From assembly GCF_014982785.1 (NCBI RefSeq), contig NZ_JADCKB010000010.1:39992-103991 (forward strand): DNA of 64,000 nt. Direction: 5' to 3'. The notes beneath the pieces are model-generated. The model had not been told where the DNA came from. It was given only the letters and a program-made list of their open reading frames with translations, and did no database searches. The translations under genes were made by a program, and so were the position numbers. How positions within the stretch are numbered: the first letter of the stretch is position 1; each line of letters opens with the position of its first letter. Source of the stretch: Ructibacterium gallinarum. Lineage in GTDB: Bacteria > Bacillota > Clostridia > Monoglobales > Monoglobaceae. This document shows, one piece after another, positions 45,375 through 54,521 of the stretch.

Positions 45375-48300
45375 TTTCCGGCTCCTTTCTTTCTTTCAGT
45401 TTTACTTTGATTGTCTGGATCTCAAATCCGCCAAAAGACACTGCCGATAAATCCACCGGCCGTTCCTTCTCTTCCATCAGGTCGGTCAGCACCGCTTTTT
45501 CCACCGGCCGGCCAAACCGCAAACTTGCCGCCGCCGGCACGCCCCGGCTTTCGTAAAGCCGCAGAACCAGCTCATCGCTGTCCTCTGCCAGCTTGACGCT
45601 CTCAATGATTACATTAGGATTATCCACCGTTACCAGCTGTTCCACCTTTCCGCCAAACTGTAGGGGAATATTGTATTCATAGCTCTTTTGCCGCACATCA
45701 CTGTGAGCCAAATCCCCCGCATGGGGATACAATGCATAAGAGAAGGTATGCACCGCGATATCCGCCTGTTCGCCGGGATAATTGGGAGAACGCAGAAGGT
45801 TCATATCAATCATGCCGTTTTCCACGCAGTAGCCATACTTGCAGTCATTGAGCAAAGCCACGCCGTGACAGCAATCGGACAAATCTACATATTTATGAGC
45901 GCAGATTTCAAACTTGGCCATATCCCAACTGGTATTTCGCCGGGCAGGACGTTTGATGGAGCCAAACTGTATGTCACAGGATACCTCATCCGTTTCGATA
46001 TTGGTATAAAATGCTGTTCTCAGCATTTTTTGGCTTTCTTTCCAGTCAACCTCGGTGTCAAAACGCACCTGTCCGCTGCCGTCCGTGATAGAAATGGTCT
46101 GGGTCAGAACACTGCTGCCAAAGGCATACTGCTGAATCACCTTTTTCATGGGCCCGTCCACATACGCCTTGGCATCAGTCAGTGCAAAATACCGTGGCGC
46201 ACGTTCACGGTAGGTCTCGGTCATATCCCAGCAATCCCCATCGTCATAGTATACCGCAAACCGGTTAGAAGGCGCACTTAAAACCTCACAGTCCTGCGTC
46301 TTGTCATACACCGACAAAATGGAGCCGTCCGCGTCAAAGCTTACCCGTACCTGATCGTTCTCCAACACCGACGGATCTTCTGCCGCAGTTTCTGCCGCTG
46401 CCGTGCCATCTTTGAGCAGGGCACTGCCCATGGCCGGCACAGTAACCTGATACCACTTTCCGTCTTTCTTCAGCCAGCCGCTGCGATCCCAGGACAGGGA
46501 GTTGATGGCATAGTCCCCCTGGCCGTATGCGCTTTGCACCATGGCTTCGGTCTCCTCATACAGCGCCGCATACCGCTCCAGGGATTCGTCATAGACCCGC
46601 TTGATGGAAGAACCGGGCAGAATATCGTGAAACTGGTACAAAAGCACCTCTTTCCAGATTCTTTCAAAGGCCGTCCGGTCATAGACCCCGCCTGTGGCAG
46701 CCGCCGCAAACTCCGCCTCCCGGAGCAAAATCTCCATCTTCCGGTTGTATTTCTTGTTCCGTGCCTGGGTGGTATAGGTTCCCTGATGCCGCTCCAGATA
46801 CAGCTCACCCTTAAAGGTGCAGTACCGATCTTTTCCTTTTTCCAGACGGTGGAAGAAATCCACCGCCTGCCCCTGGGTCACCGGAAGAAGCCCCTTTAAA
46901 TCCTTCTCCCGCTTGAGCACCTCCAGATGGCTCTCGCCGGGGCCGCCGCCACCGTCACCAATGCCAAACAGCATCACCGCTTCATCGCAGACGCCCTTAT
47001 CCAGATAGATACGCTCTGCCTTCTTGATGGCCCAAGGGGTGGCCATGGAGTTATACTCCCCTTCCGGCGGCATATGTACCAAAACCTCACTGCCATCGAT
47101 CCCCTGCCACAAAAATGTGTGATGGGGGTGCTGGTTATGCCGACTCCATGACAGCTTGATGGTCAGGAAATAGGGCACGCCGCTCTTCTTTAAAATCTGA
47201 GGCAACGCACCGCTGTAACCAAACACGTCCGGCAGCCACAATACCTCCATATCTTTTTGAAATTCCTGACGGAAAAACCGCTTGCCGTATAAAATCTGCC
47301 GCACCAGCGCTTCACCGCCGGAAACGTTGGTATCCGCCTCTACCCACATGGCGCCCTGGGCTTCCCAGCGGCCTTCCTTGATCCGATCCTTCACCTGGGC
47401 ATACAGCGCCGGATGTTCCTCCTTCACCCAGGCATACAGCTGGGGCTGGCTGGCGCCGAACACATAATCCGGGTCCTTTTCCATATTCCGCAGGGCAGTG
47501 GCAAAGGTTCTAGCCCCCTTACGCTTGGTCTCCCGGATGGGCCATAGCCACGCAAGATCGATATGGGCGTGCCCGGTGGCAGAAAAACGAAGATCCGCGT
47601 CCCCGCCTTTTTTATTCAACTCCACCGCCAGCACTGCTCTTGCCTTTTCCACTTCTTCATCCGTATAATCCCAAAGCTGGCAGGAAGCCTCAAACAGCGC
47701 CCGCAATAGCTTCTGATGCTTTGCCGAATCCTCCGGGGTCTCCTTCATCAAATCAAACAGGACATAGGCATCATAATACAGCGCTTTCACGTTGTCCCGG
47801 CAGATGCTGATTTGGGCAAATTCCACCATACCCACATCCGGACGAACCCCGAACAAATCATTGCAACCTGCATCTGCCCACAGGTCGATCTTCTCGCCGC
47901 CCGCGGCGCATTCTGTAATCACATATTCCCGTTTTTTTGGGCTTCCGCACAGGGGGTTCATGGACGAACTGCCGCTGGTCAGTCCCTGTACGGGTACGCC
48001 ATTTTCATCAAACACGCAAAGCTCTCCGTGTACGTCAATATAAAGGATTACTTTTTTCCCCTTAGCAGATTCTGGCACCGTACCTGTAAAATGGAACCAG
48101 GCACAGTCCCATACCTTGCCCCAAAGCTCTCCTTCTTTTACAATTTTCCGTTCCCCGGATGTTCTTTCCGTAAAGGGTACCGGTTCCGGCGTAACATAAA
48201 CCTCCATAGTAAGCGGACAAAGATGCTGATATATTTCCTCTTCTGTCCGCCGAAGCATGGCTTCTGTCACCTCTTTTTGGTTTCGCAAATTATATGGCAT
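45352..48300 (-). CDS. Alpha-mannosidase, GH38
   Basis: Large glycosidase of 982 residues, in the normal GH38 range. The N-terminal domain is followed by the catalytic barrel with metal-binding GHAHIDLAWLWPIRETKRK near residue 255 and the nucleophile Asp in VLWLPDVFGYSG near 353; LWQGIDGSEVLVHMPP and QFHDILPGSS are further GH38 blocks. The C-terminal beta-sandwiches complete the family architecture. No signal peptide, so cytoplasmic hydrolysis of alpha-mannosides is inferred. Start ATG 48300 follows GGAGGAT. A clear promoter lies at 48394-48422. The gene is co-transcribed with the aldo/keto reductase. Confidence 0.95.
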   Translation of the reverse strand: MPYNLRNQKEVTEAMLRRTEEEIYQHLCPLTMEVYVTPEPVPFTERTSGERKIVKEGELWGKVWDCAWFHFTGTVPESAKGKKVILYIDVHGELCVFDENGVPVQGLTSGSSSMNPLCGSPKKREYVITECAAGGEKIDLWADAGCNDLFGVRPDVGMVEFAQISICRDNVKALYYDAYVLFDLMKETPEDSAKHQKLLRALFEASCQLWDYTDEEVEKARAVLAVELNKKGGDADLRFSATGHAHIDLAWLWPIRETKRKGARTFATALRNMEKDPDYVFGASQPQLYAWVKEEHPALYAQVKDRIKEGRWEAQGAMWVEADTNVSGGEALVRQILYGKRFFRQEFQKDMEVLWLPDVFGYSGALPQILKKSGVPYFLTIKLSWSRHNQHPHHTFLWQGIDGSEVLVHMPPEGEYNSMATPWAIKKAERIYLDKGVCDEAVMLFGIGDGGGGPGESHLEVLKREKDLKGLLPVTQGQAVDFFHRLEKGKDRYCTFKGELYLERHQGTYTTQARNKKYNRKMEILLREAEFAAAATGGVYDRTAFERIWKEVLLYQFHDILPGSSIKRVYDESLERYAALYEETEAMVQSAYGQGDYAINSLSWDRSGWLKKDGKWYQVTVPAMGSALLKDGTAAAETAAEDPSVLENDQVRVSFDADGSILSVYDKTQDCEVLSAPSNRFAVYYDDGDCWDMTETYRERAPRYFALTDAKAYVDGPMKKVIQQYAFGSSVLTQTISITDGSGQVRFDTEVDWKESQKMLRTAFYTNIETDEVSCDIQFGSIKRPARRNTSWDMAKFEICAHKYVDLSDCCHGVALLNDCKYGYCVENGMIDMNLLRSPNYPGEQADIAVHTFSYALYPHAGDLAHSDVRQKSYEYNIPLQFGGKVEQLVTVDNPNVIIESVKLAEDSDELVLRLYESRGVPAAASLRFGRPVEKAVLTDLMEEKERPVDLSAVSFGGFEIQTIKVKLKERKEPENAVSHRP

Positions 48301-48393
48301 GATTTTATCCTCCCATCCATATTTTTAAAGTAAAATAATCGGTGTTTTTTTCCGCCTTCCTGTTCTAACAGGAAAAAATTTTTTCTCATGCCT

Positions 48394-48422
48394 ATTCTAC
48401 CGAAAACAAATTGAAAAGTCAA
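48394..48422 (-). promoter_or_regulatory. Promoter of the GH38-reductase unit
   Basis: On the minus strand TTGACT (48422-48417), 17-base spacer, TAGAAT (48399-48394). The leader contains a small CCTGTT/AACAGG hairpin at about 48358-48371. Confidence 0.75.
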
Positions 48423-48534
48423 TCCGTTTCTTTAAAAACCGCAACAATACACACTATTTTAAGAAAACATCTAAAATTTAAGAGTTATTTAAGGTTTTTC
48501 TTTTATACTAAAAAACAAAAAGGAGGAAATAAAA

Positions 48535-50583
48535 TTGAAACGAATGGAATTCTATGCTGCTGCAGCAAGCGCAATTTTACTTTTTAGCACATTGTTTCCT
48601 GCTGAAATTTTTGCAGAAAACCCTGAAATTAATGTCAGTCTTAACGGCAATCTTGTGTCCTTTTCTCAGACTCCCATACTAGTCAATGACCGAACGCTGG
48701 TTCCGGTTCGAAGCATATTTGAAGATCTCGGCGCCGAGGTACTCTGGGAAGAAGGCAGCAACAGCGTTACCATTACCAAAAACAATCAAACCATTTCTCT
48801 CAGCATAAATTGTCCAGAGATGCAGATCACTAACGATGGTGAAACCCAAACTATAACGCTTGACACCCCGCCTCAGCTGATTGCAGACTGCACCATGCTG
48901 CCGTTGCGTGCCATTTGTGAGGCACTGGGCGCAGAAGTTACCTGGGATGAAAGCACGCAAACCGCAAATATTATAACAGATACCGCACTGCCCGCCTTGA
49001 TTGATAATACCAAGTGGAATTATCAATCAGAAAATGACGTTTATTGGCAGACAGGAATTTCCTACTGCGCCAATCCGGCGGACAGCAGCTATGAAACGCT
49101 TGGCATTTTTATTCCAGGTACCTATGTCAATGCACAGGATAACGGAGACGGCACCTTTACCTTAACACTAGATTCCGACGGGACTTTAGGCGGATACACG
49201 GCCGAAACCGCTCCGATTGTCATTCCGGTCAATACACCGGGGTACTCCGCCATGAAACCCCCGTCCGGTTATGATTCCAGCACAGCACCTTATACTTCAG
49301 CAGGCTTTGTTTGCGTCAGTGCAGGCTGCCGGGGTCGGGATGCCGGTGCGCCGGCCGGCGTTACTGACCTCAAAGCCGCAGTACGTTATCTGCAATATGC
49401 ACAAAACAGTCTGCCCGGCAGTACCGACCGTATTTTTACCTTCGGTATGAGCGGGGGCGGCGCACAAAGTGCCCTGATGGGCGCAACCGGTGACAGTGCG
49501 CTTTATACACCCTATCTTGAAGCCATCGGCGCGGTCAGCGGTGTCAGCGATGCCGTAGCCGGTTCTATGTGCTGGTGCCCCATTACCAGCCTGGACTATG
49601 CAAACGAAGCCTATGAATGGAATATGGGCCTGACCCGTACCAATCTGGATTCTCAGACGCAGGCTCTTTCAGACGGCATGGCGGAAGCCTTTGCCCATTA
49701 TCTTAACGCTCTTGAACTGAAAGATGAAAATGGCAATGTACTATCTTTGACAGAATCAGAAACTGGCATCTATATGTCGGGCAGCTATTATGATTACTTG
49801 AAAAACCAGATCGAACAGTCTTTAAATAATTTCCTATCTGATACTGAATTCCCCTATACGCCGCAAAGCCGCGGTATGGGAGGACCTGGCGGTATGACCC
49901 ATGACGGACAGGATATGCCGCGCATTGAAGATATTGATGGCATTGTCCGGGACGAAACGGAGGATAAAGAACAGGTTTCTGTTACCTATCAGACCGCCCA
50001 GGAGTACATTGACAGTCTGAATCAGGACATCACATGGATTAGCTATGACCCGGACTCTAACACCGCCACCATTAGCAGTGTGGAGGATTTTGTAAAAACC
50101 TGCAAAAAAGCTGGCAAAAGCGTTGGCGCCTTTGATGACTTAAACGCAACACAAGGAGAAAATATCTTGTTTGGTTACGGCGATGGACAGGGAACCCACT
50201 TTGATCCCGTTATGGCTCAGCTGCTAACTGGAACCGAATATGCAGAAGCATATCAAAGCGATCTTCTGCGGACCGATTTTTTAGGCAACACGGTACAATA
50301 CCGCATGAATATGTATAATCCCATGTATTATCTTGTCCCCTATTATGATGGTTTTCAAACTTCTAACGTTGCGAAATACTGGCGCATCCGCACCGGAATT
50401 AATCAAAGCGATACTGCGTTGACCACCGAGGTAAACTTGGCACTGGCGCTTGAAAACTACAGTGATCTACAGGTTGATTTTGCAACTGTATGGGGGCAGG
50501 GCCATACCCAGGCAGAACGCTCCGGAGATTCCGATTCCAACTTTATTGCATGGGTTAACAGTTGTCTTGCCAGTGAAGAATAG
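48535..50583 (+). CDS. Secreted tannase-like serine esterase with N-terminal stalk domains
   Basis: Exported protein of 682 residues. The TTG at 48535 is preferred: it lies 8 bases after AGGAGG and gives a complete signal peptide (MKRMEFYAAAASAILLFSTL); an ATG nine bases later would be too far from the site. Residues about 28-155 are two copper-amine-oxidase N-terminal (stalk) units, each with the (L/M)VPVRSIFE- or LPLRAICEALGAEVTWD-type motif. Residues 165-682 are an alpha/beta hydrolase close to subtype-B tannases, with nucleophile Ser in FGMSGGGAQSALMGATG near 305 and a C-terminal His in WGQGHTQAE near 655. Such enzymes split gallate or other phenolic esters. It is a monocistronic gene with its own terminator. 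Confidence 0.87.
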   Translation: MKRMEFYAAAASAILLFSTLFPAEIFAENPEINVSLNGNLVSFSQTPILVNDRTLVPVRSIFEDLGAEVLWEEGSNSVTITKNNQTISLSINCPEMQITNDGETQTITLDTPPQLIADCTMLPLRAICEALGAEVTWDESTQTANIITDTALPALIDNTKWNYQSENDVYWQTGISYCANPADSSYETLGIFIPGTYVNAQDNGDGTFTLTLDSDGTLGGYTAETAPIVIPVNTPGYSAMKPPSGYDSSTAPYTSAGFVCVSAGCRGRDAGAPAGVTDLKAAVRYLQYAQNSLPGSTDRIFTFGMSGGGAQSALMGATGDSALYTPYLEAIGAVSGVSDAVAGSMCWCPITSLDYANEAYEWNMGLTRTNLDSQTQALSDGMAEAFAHYLNALELKDENGNVLSLTESETGIYMSGSYYDYLKNQIEQSLNNFLSDTEFPYTPQSRGMGGPGGMTHDGQDMPRIEDIDGIVRDETEDKEQVSVTYQTAQEYIDSLNQDITWISYDPDSNTATISSVEDFVKTCKKAGKSVGAFDDLNATQGENILFGYGDGQGTHFDPVMAQLLTGTEYAEAYQSDLLRTDFLGNTVQYRMNMYNPMYYLVPYYDGFQTSNVAKYWRIRTGINQSDTALTTEVNLALALENYSDLQVDFATVWGQGHTQAERSGDSDSNFIAWVNSCLASEE

Positions 50584-50609
50584 TTTTCCGCATTTTATTT
50601 AAATATTAT

Positions 50610-50640
50610 AGGGCTGTCATCTAAGACAGCTCTGTTTTTT
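50610..50640 (+). terminator. Rho-independent terminator of the tannase gene
   Basis: AGGGCTGTC pairs with GACAGCTCT (one G-U), loop ATCTAA, then GTTTTTTTC. Confidence 0.85.
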
Positions 50641-50669
50641 TCTTCTTTTTTTAAATTTGTGTCTTTCTC

Positions 50670-50698
50670 TTGCTATTTTGGAAAAGATATTATATAAT
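50670..50698 (+). promoter_or_regulatory. Promoter of the ytvI-HAD pair
   Basis: TTGCTA at 50670-50675, 17-base spacer, TATAAT at 50693-50698. Confidence 0.7.
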
Positions 50699-50760
50699 GG
50701 AACTTATCCATTATGCTGATTTGCCATATGGAAATGTCACGTTGTAAAGGATCGTGAACT

Positions 50761-51843
50761 ATGGACTTGAATCAAACTGAAAAACGCAGAAAATTTATTA
50801 TTGACATTGTGTATTTTGCCATTATCCTGTGTCTGGTGTTCCTGTTTTTGAAATACGCAGTAAGCTGGATCATGCCGTTTTTGCTGGGATTTTTAATTGC
50901 CCTGATGTTCCGGCCCTTGATCAAGGCTGTTTCCGGCGCCACCCGAATGAATAAAAAATTCTGTGCCTTTGTCATTGTGTTATTGGGCTATACTCTTCTG
51001 GGCTTCCTGTTGTGGCTTTTGGGCAACGCCCTGTTTCAGAGCCTGAAAGACTTCTGTCTGAACCTCCCTTCTCTTTATACCAATGAAATTGGTCCAGCGC
51101 TGGGCACTGCCAATCAAAATATCCTGGATTTTGCCAAGCGATTCTCACCTGATATCGCCGACCAAGTAGGCAAAACACTCAGTGATATGCTGGATGGGAT
51201 TCAGTCCTCGCTGGGAGAGCTGTCTGCCAAAGGCCTCTCTGCTCTGGCAGGTGCCTCCACTAAACTGCCGCTGATGCTGATTTCCTTAATTTTTACCATT
51301 TTATCTTCTCTGTTTATCAGCATTGATTATGATAATGTTTTAAGCTTTATCAAACGACAGATTCCGGAAAAACGGATGGCCATTTTAACAGATGTAAGAG
51401 ACTATCTTGGTAAAACCCTGGCCAGCTATGCCCGCGCTTATCTGATTTTGATGGGAATTACTTTTATTGAATTGTCCGTTGGGCTTCTGGCGCTTCGGGT
51501 CAATAATGCCCTGGGAATTGCCGCTGGTATCGCCGTTGCTGACGCCCTGCCCGTTTTGGGGACCGGGACGATTTTGATTCCTTGGACCCTCATTGCCCTG
51601 TTGCAGCAACGGTACTATCTGGCCTTGGGCTTGATTCTGCTCTATCTGATCGTCACTGTCATCCGCCATTTTATCGAACCAAAGGTGGTTGGCGACCAGT
51701 TGGGTCTGCCCCCCATTGTGACCATCATCTGTATCTATTTGGGATTTGTATGGTTTGGTGTCCTGGGCGCTATTTTGTTCCCAGTGACCATGAATATTAT
51801 TATCTGCCTGCACCGTGCCGGCAAAATTCACATCTGGAAATAA
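50761..51843 (+). CDS. ytvI: AI-2E-family membrane protein, YtvI type
   Basis: Integral membrane protein of 360 residues, the usual size of YtvI. It has paired N-terminal helices (IIDIVYFAIILCLVFLFLKY, WIMPFLLGFLIALMF), a periplasm-facing amphipathic middle (about 95-170), and C-terminal helices with the family segment LGIAAGIAVADALPVLGTG near residue 250 and FIEPKVVGDQLGLPPIV near 305. YtvI is known as a sporulation integral membrane protein; the sister AI-2E transporters export small molecules. The ATG at 50761 has only a weak upstream purine run. It is followed after 15 bases by the HAD gene. The substrate is not known. Confidence 0.85.
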   Translation: MDLNQTEKRRKFIIDIVYFAIILCLVFLFLKYAVSWIMPFLLGFLIALMFRPLIKAVSGATRMNKKFCAFVIVLLGYTLLGFLLWLLGNALFQSLKDFCLNLPSLYTNEIGPALGTANQNILDFAKRFSPDIADQVGKTLSDMLDGIQSSLGELSAKGLSALAGASTKLPLMLISLIFTILSSLFISIDYDNVLSFIKRQIPEKRMAILTDVRDYLGKTLASYARAYLILMGITFIELSVGLLALRVNNALGIAAGIAVADALPVLGTGTILIPWTLIALLQQRYYLALGLILLYLIVTVIRHFIEPKVVGDQLGLPPIVTIICIYLGFVWFGVLGAILFPVTMNIIICLHRAGKIHIWK

Positions 51844-51858
51844 CCGGGAGGAAAACCA

Positions 51859-52515
51859 TTGAAAATACAAGGTCTTGTTTTTGACATGGACGGCACCATG
51901 TTTGATACTGAAATCATTTCCGCCGCCGCCATGCGGCATTCCCTAGACACGCTGGGGCTCTCCCTTACACAGGAGGAAATTTTTCAATGCATGGGCTTGC
52001 CTGGACGGGTGATCCGGGACAGGCTTTTTTCCCGGTTCGGACCGGACTTTGCTTTTGACACCTATTTAGAGCGCAAGATTGCCTATCAAAATGCGGTGAT
52101 TGACCAAAACGGGGTCCCTCTAAAAAAGGGTCTGCTTCCACTTTTACAATATGCAAAAGAAGCAGGCATCACCTGTGCGGTGGCCACTTCCACCAGCCGA
52201 GGGCGGGCTTTGCCTTTGATTCGGCGCTCCGGCACAGAAGGTTATTTTATTTCTATTATTTGCGGTGAGGATACCGCCATCGGTAAGCCTGCCCCAGATA
52301 TTTATCTTCTGGCCGCAAAACGGCTGGGCCTTAAACCGGAGCACTGTGCTGGTATCGAAGATTCCAAAAACGGCATATTGTCTGTGCGCCGGGCGGGAAT
52401 GTTTTCGGTTTTGGTACCTGACATGATTGTCCCCGATGCGGAAATGCAAAACGCTGCCGACCTGATGTGCGATTCTCTTCTTGATGTCCTCACTTTTTTC
52501 AAACAACGTACATAA
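51859..52515 (+). CDS. HAD-superfamily phosphatase (beta-phosphoglucomutase-like)
   Basis: Cytoplasmic hydrolase of 218 residues. The first HAD motif is FDMDGTMFDTE with the nucleophile Asp and the acid/base Asp; the second is ATSTSRG; the third and fourth lie in GKPAPDIYLLAAKRL and CAGIEDSKNGI. The helical cap between residues 15 and 85 marks subclass I, shared with beta-phosphoglucomutases and phosphoglycolate phosphatases. TTG 51859 is the start, 7 bases after GGGAGG; no in-frame ATG offers a better site. Co-transcribed with ytvI. The natural substrate cannot be told from sequence. Confidence 0.9.
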   Translation: MKIQGLVFDMDGTMFDTEIISAAAMRHSLDTLGLSLTQEEIFQCMGLPGRVIRDRLFSRFGPDFAFDTYLERKIAYQNAVIDQNGVPLKKGLLPLLQYAKEAGITCAVATSTSRGRALPLIRRSGTEGYFISIICGEDTAIGKPAPDIYLLAAKRLGLKPEHCAGIEDSKNGILSVRRAGMFSVLVPDMIVPDAEMQNAADLMCDSLLDVLTFFKQRT

Positions 52516-52556
52516 AGAAAGCTCCGGGCCTTTCAGAGCCCCGGAGCTTTTTCTTT
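52514..52556. terminator. Bidirectional terminator between convergent genes
   Basis: AGCTCCGGG (52520-52528) pairs with CCCGGAGCT around the loop; flanked by AAAGAAA on one side and TTTTTCTTTT on the other, so it can work for both the HAD gene and the thioesterase gene. Confidence 0.85.
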
Positions 52557-53068
52557 TAAAACCGTTCCTGCCGCCGCTGTTTCCGCAATGCACGGCGTTT
52601 CTCCCCTGCTTCCCATTCCATTCGTTCTTCCAGGGTTTCCAAAATGAGTCCCGGTACCGGTGCGGGTTTTTCCTCCGCATCAAGCGCTACCAGTAGAACA
52701 TATGCTGTATTAATCAAGTTCCGCCTGCCGCTGAGCTGTTCCACATAGGTTTTGACACACACCTCCATAGAGGTATGCCCTACATAGGTCAGTTTACCGG
52801 TCAGCAAAATACTGTCGTTAGCATAAGCCGGTCCCAAAAACTGCAAATTATCTATGGCCGCTGTAGTCACATTACAGCCCGAATGCCGCCTTGCCACAAT
52901 GGCCGCCACCACGTCAATCCACTCCATCAACTGACCCCCAAACAATCGGTGATAGCCGTTCATGCTGGACTGGTTAAGGATTTGGATCTGTTCCGTATAA
53001 GAATCACTGGTACGCTTGGCATTCTCCGGTGCGGGTACGCCCAAACTCGCATTATCATCGTATTTCAT
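52556..53068 (-). CDS. Acyl-CoA thioesterase, hotdog fold (YciA/YkhA type)
   Basis: Cytoplasmic thioesterase of 170 residues hydrolysing acyl-CoA esters. The hotdog core shows NGYHRLFGGQLMEWIDVVA, in which the Gly-Gly-Gln and following Asp are the conserved active-site helix, then ATTAAIDNLQFLGPA-like and LTYVGHTSMEVCVKTYVE strands. The ATG at 53068 follows GGAGGAG and overlaps the stop of the preceding gene in an ATGA arrangement. The frame is open upstream to 53260 but that part overlaps the Fe-S gene and was rejected. The C-terminus is Lys/Arg rich. Its physiological substrate is unknown. Confidence 0.88.
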   Translation of the reverse strand: MKYDDNASLGVPAPENAKRTSDSYTEQIQILNQSSMNGYHRLFGGQLMEWIDVVAAIVARRHSGCNVTTAAIDNLQFLGPAYANDSILLTGKLTYVGHTSMEVCVKTYVEQLSGRRNLINTAYVLLVALDAEEKPAPVPGLILETLEERMEWEAGEKRRALRKQRRQERF

Positions 53069-53754
53069 AGCACTCCTCCGTCCTTTCTTCCTGCAGGACA
53101 CACCCGCATACAGATACCGCAGACCGCACCCCGGCCAATCTGCTGAAAATTTTGTTTCATATACTGACTGCACGCTAGCGCATCTATGATTTCCTCGCGG
53201 GGCGCGCCTGGTTCCCATTCCATACCGGTAATAGCCATGGCAGGACAGGCATTGACGCACCGCATACAGTTTTTACAGGGAGACGCCATCGGCGCCGACA
53301 CTGGATTTTCAAAGGGACAATCGGTCAACACGGTGCCCAGCCGCACCCGAGGACCGTTTTCTTTTGAAAGAAACAACCCGCTTTTACCTACGGTTCCAAG
53401 TCCTGCCGATACCGCCGCATATTTATGGGAAAAGATTCCCTGCAATCCATTGACCGACTGGGATGCCGGCACAGGCACGTAATGATACCCCATCCTTTCC
53501 AGCATTCGTCCACACTGCAGGGACAACCGGTCAATCAATGCATTCACGCTTCGGTAATGATGGAAATAAGTATGGGTAGGCGCCGTTTCAATCTGGTCAA
53601 TAATCACATCTGATAAAGGAATCGTATAAGACACCGCATATGTAAGATGAAAAGGGTTGTCCGCCGCAAGATGGCAGAACCCCACCTGTCCCGCGCCGTT
53701 CTCAATTAAAAAATCTGTGATCTTTTTTCGATGCAGTCTTTCGTTTTCCGTCAT
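53065..53754 (-). CDS. Short epoxyqueuosine-reductase-like 2[4Fe-4S] protein
   Basis: Protein of 229 residues with two cysteine clusters, CKNCMRCVNACP and CGICMRVCP, each typical of a [4Fe-4S] centre. Segments such as GLGTVGKSGLFLS and GPRVRLGTVLTD match the QueG-like reductase family. It is clearly shorter than canonical QueG (about 310-380 residues) and lacks the C-terminal HEAT-like part, so the queuosine role is uncertain; it could be a related reductase. Start ATG 53754 follows GGAGGGAT at the end of recO; a longer frame to 53838 would overlap recO. Gap to recO is 5 bases, and it overlaps the thioesterase gene by ATGA, so recO, this gene and the thioesterase are coupled. Confidence 0.8.
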   Translation of the reverse strand: MTENERLHRKKITDFLIENGAGQVGFCHLAADNPFHLTYAVSYTIPLSDVIIDQIETAPTHTYFHHYRSVNALIDRLSLQCGRMLERMGYHYVPVPASQSVNGLQGIFSHKYAAVSAGLGTVGKSGLFLSKENGPRVRLGTVLTDCPFENPVSAPMASPCKNCMRCVNACPAMAITGMEWEPGAPREEIIDALACSQYMKQNFQQIGRGAVCGICMRVCPAGRKDGGVL

Positions 53755-53759
53755 ATCAC

Positions 53760-54521
53760 CTATCCCTCCAGTGCCTTGATCTGCTTTAGATAATCCAAAG
53801 TCTGAAATTTGTGTTCCAGCCAATGCTCGATACAACAATCCCCCAACTCACTCAAATACAAAAGGGTATGCTCGGGCAGCTGAAAAGAAAAAATCCGCTT
53901 GGGTTCTGCCAGCGAAATATAAGCCGCCGCCTGCAAAACCGCCTCGCCCGTATGTACCGCACCGCTTTGCTTTTTCTCCCCGCACGCACTGCACAAAGCA
54001 CAGCCACTCCTCAAATCCAGATAAGAAATTTCTTCCTTCCTGCCGCAAATGCCACAGATAGAAAGCTCCGGCAGCAAACCGGCAATGGCAAGCGTCCGGA
54101 AAGTAAATACCGCCTTAATCTGTTCGTACGGCGCCTTATCCTGACTAAGCATAAACAAACTGTTGAGCAAAAGAGAAAGTTGTTCCGGTTCGGGCGCTTC
54201 TTCCTGCACCACATAATTTGCAATATCGCAAAAATAAGCGGCATAGGCCATCCGCTCCAGCGACTCCCGAATGGGGGAAAAGGCCTCTAGAATCTCACCG
54301 CTGTTAATTTTATAAAGACTTTTACTCCGCCCCTGAAACAGCTGCAGAGATACATACGAAAAGAGCTGGGTGGCCGCCAAAAGACCAGACTTATTGGTTC
54401 TGACTCCGCCGGCCAGCACCGATATCTTCCCCAGCTCCTGTGTGAGTACGGTCAGGATTCGGGAGGTATCCCCATACTTAACCTCCCGGGTGATAATCCC
54501 CCGGGCTTCTGTGATTCCCAA
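53760..54521 (-). CDS. recO: DNA repair protein RecO
   Basis: RecO of 253 residues, matching the usual length. It acts in RecF-pathway recombination by loading RecA on SSB-coated DNA. The N-terminal OB-fold shows ITEARGIITREVKYGDTSR, GKISVLAGGVRTNKS and the C-terminal part has the zinc-binding cysteines CGICGR and CALCSACG. The start is a TTG at 54521, 8 bases after AGAGGAG; the longer frame to 54614 begins with Lys/Arg-rich sequence unlike any RecO and overlaps yqzL. The first 44 bases overlap the 3' end of yqzL in another frame. Confidence 0.9.
   Translation of the reverse strand: MGITEARGIITREVKYGDTSRILTVLTQELGKISVLAGGVRTNKSGLLAATQLFSYVSLQLFQGRSKSLYKINSGEILEAFSPIRESLERMAYAAYFCDIANYVVQEEAPEPEQLSLLLNSLFMLSQDKAPYEQIKAVFTFRTLAIAGLLPELSICGICGRKEEISYLDLRSGCALCSACGEKKQSGAVHTGEAVLQAAAYISLAEPKRIFSFQLPEHTLLYLSELGDCCIEHWLEHKFQTLDYLKQIKALEG

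Noticed and set aside
52556..53260. 234-codon version of the thioesterase
   Set aside because: The first 64 codons overlap the Fe-S gene and lack homology; the ATG at 53068 has a strong ribosome binding site.
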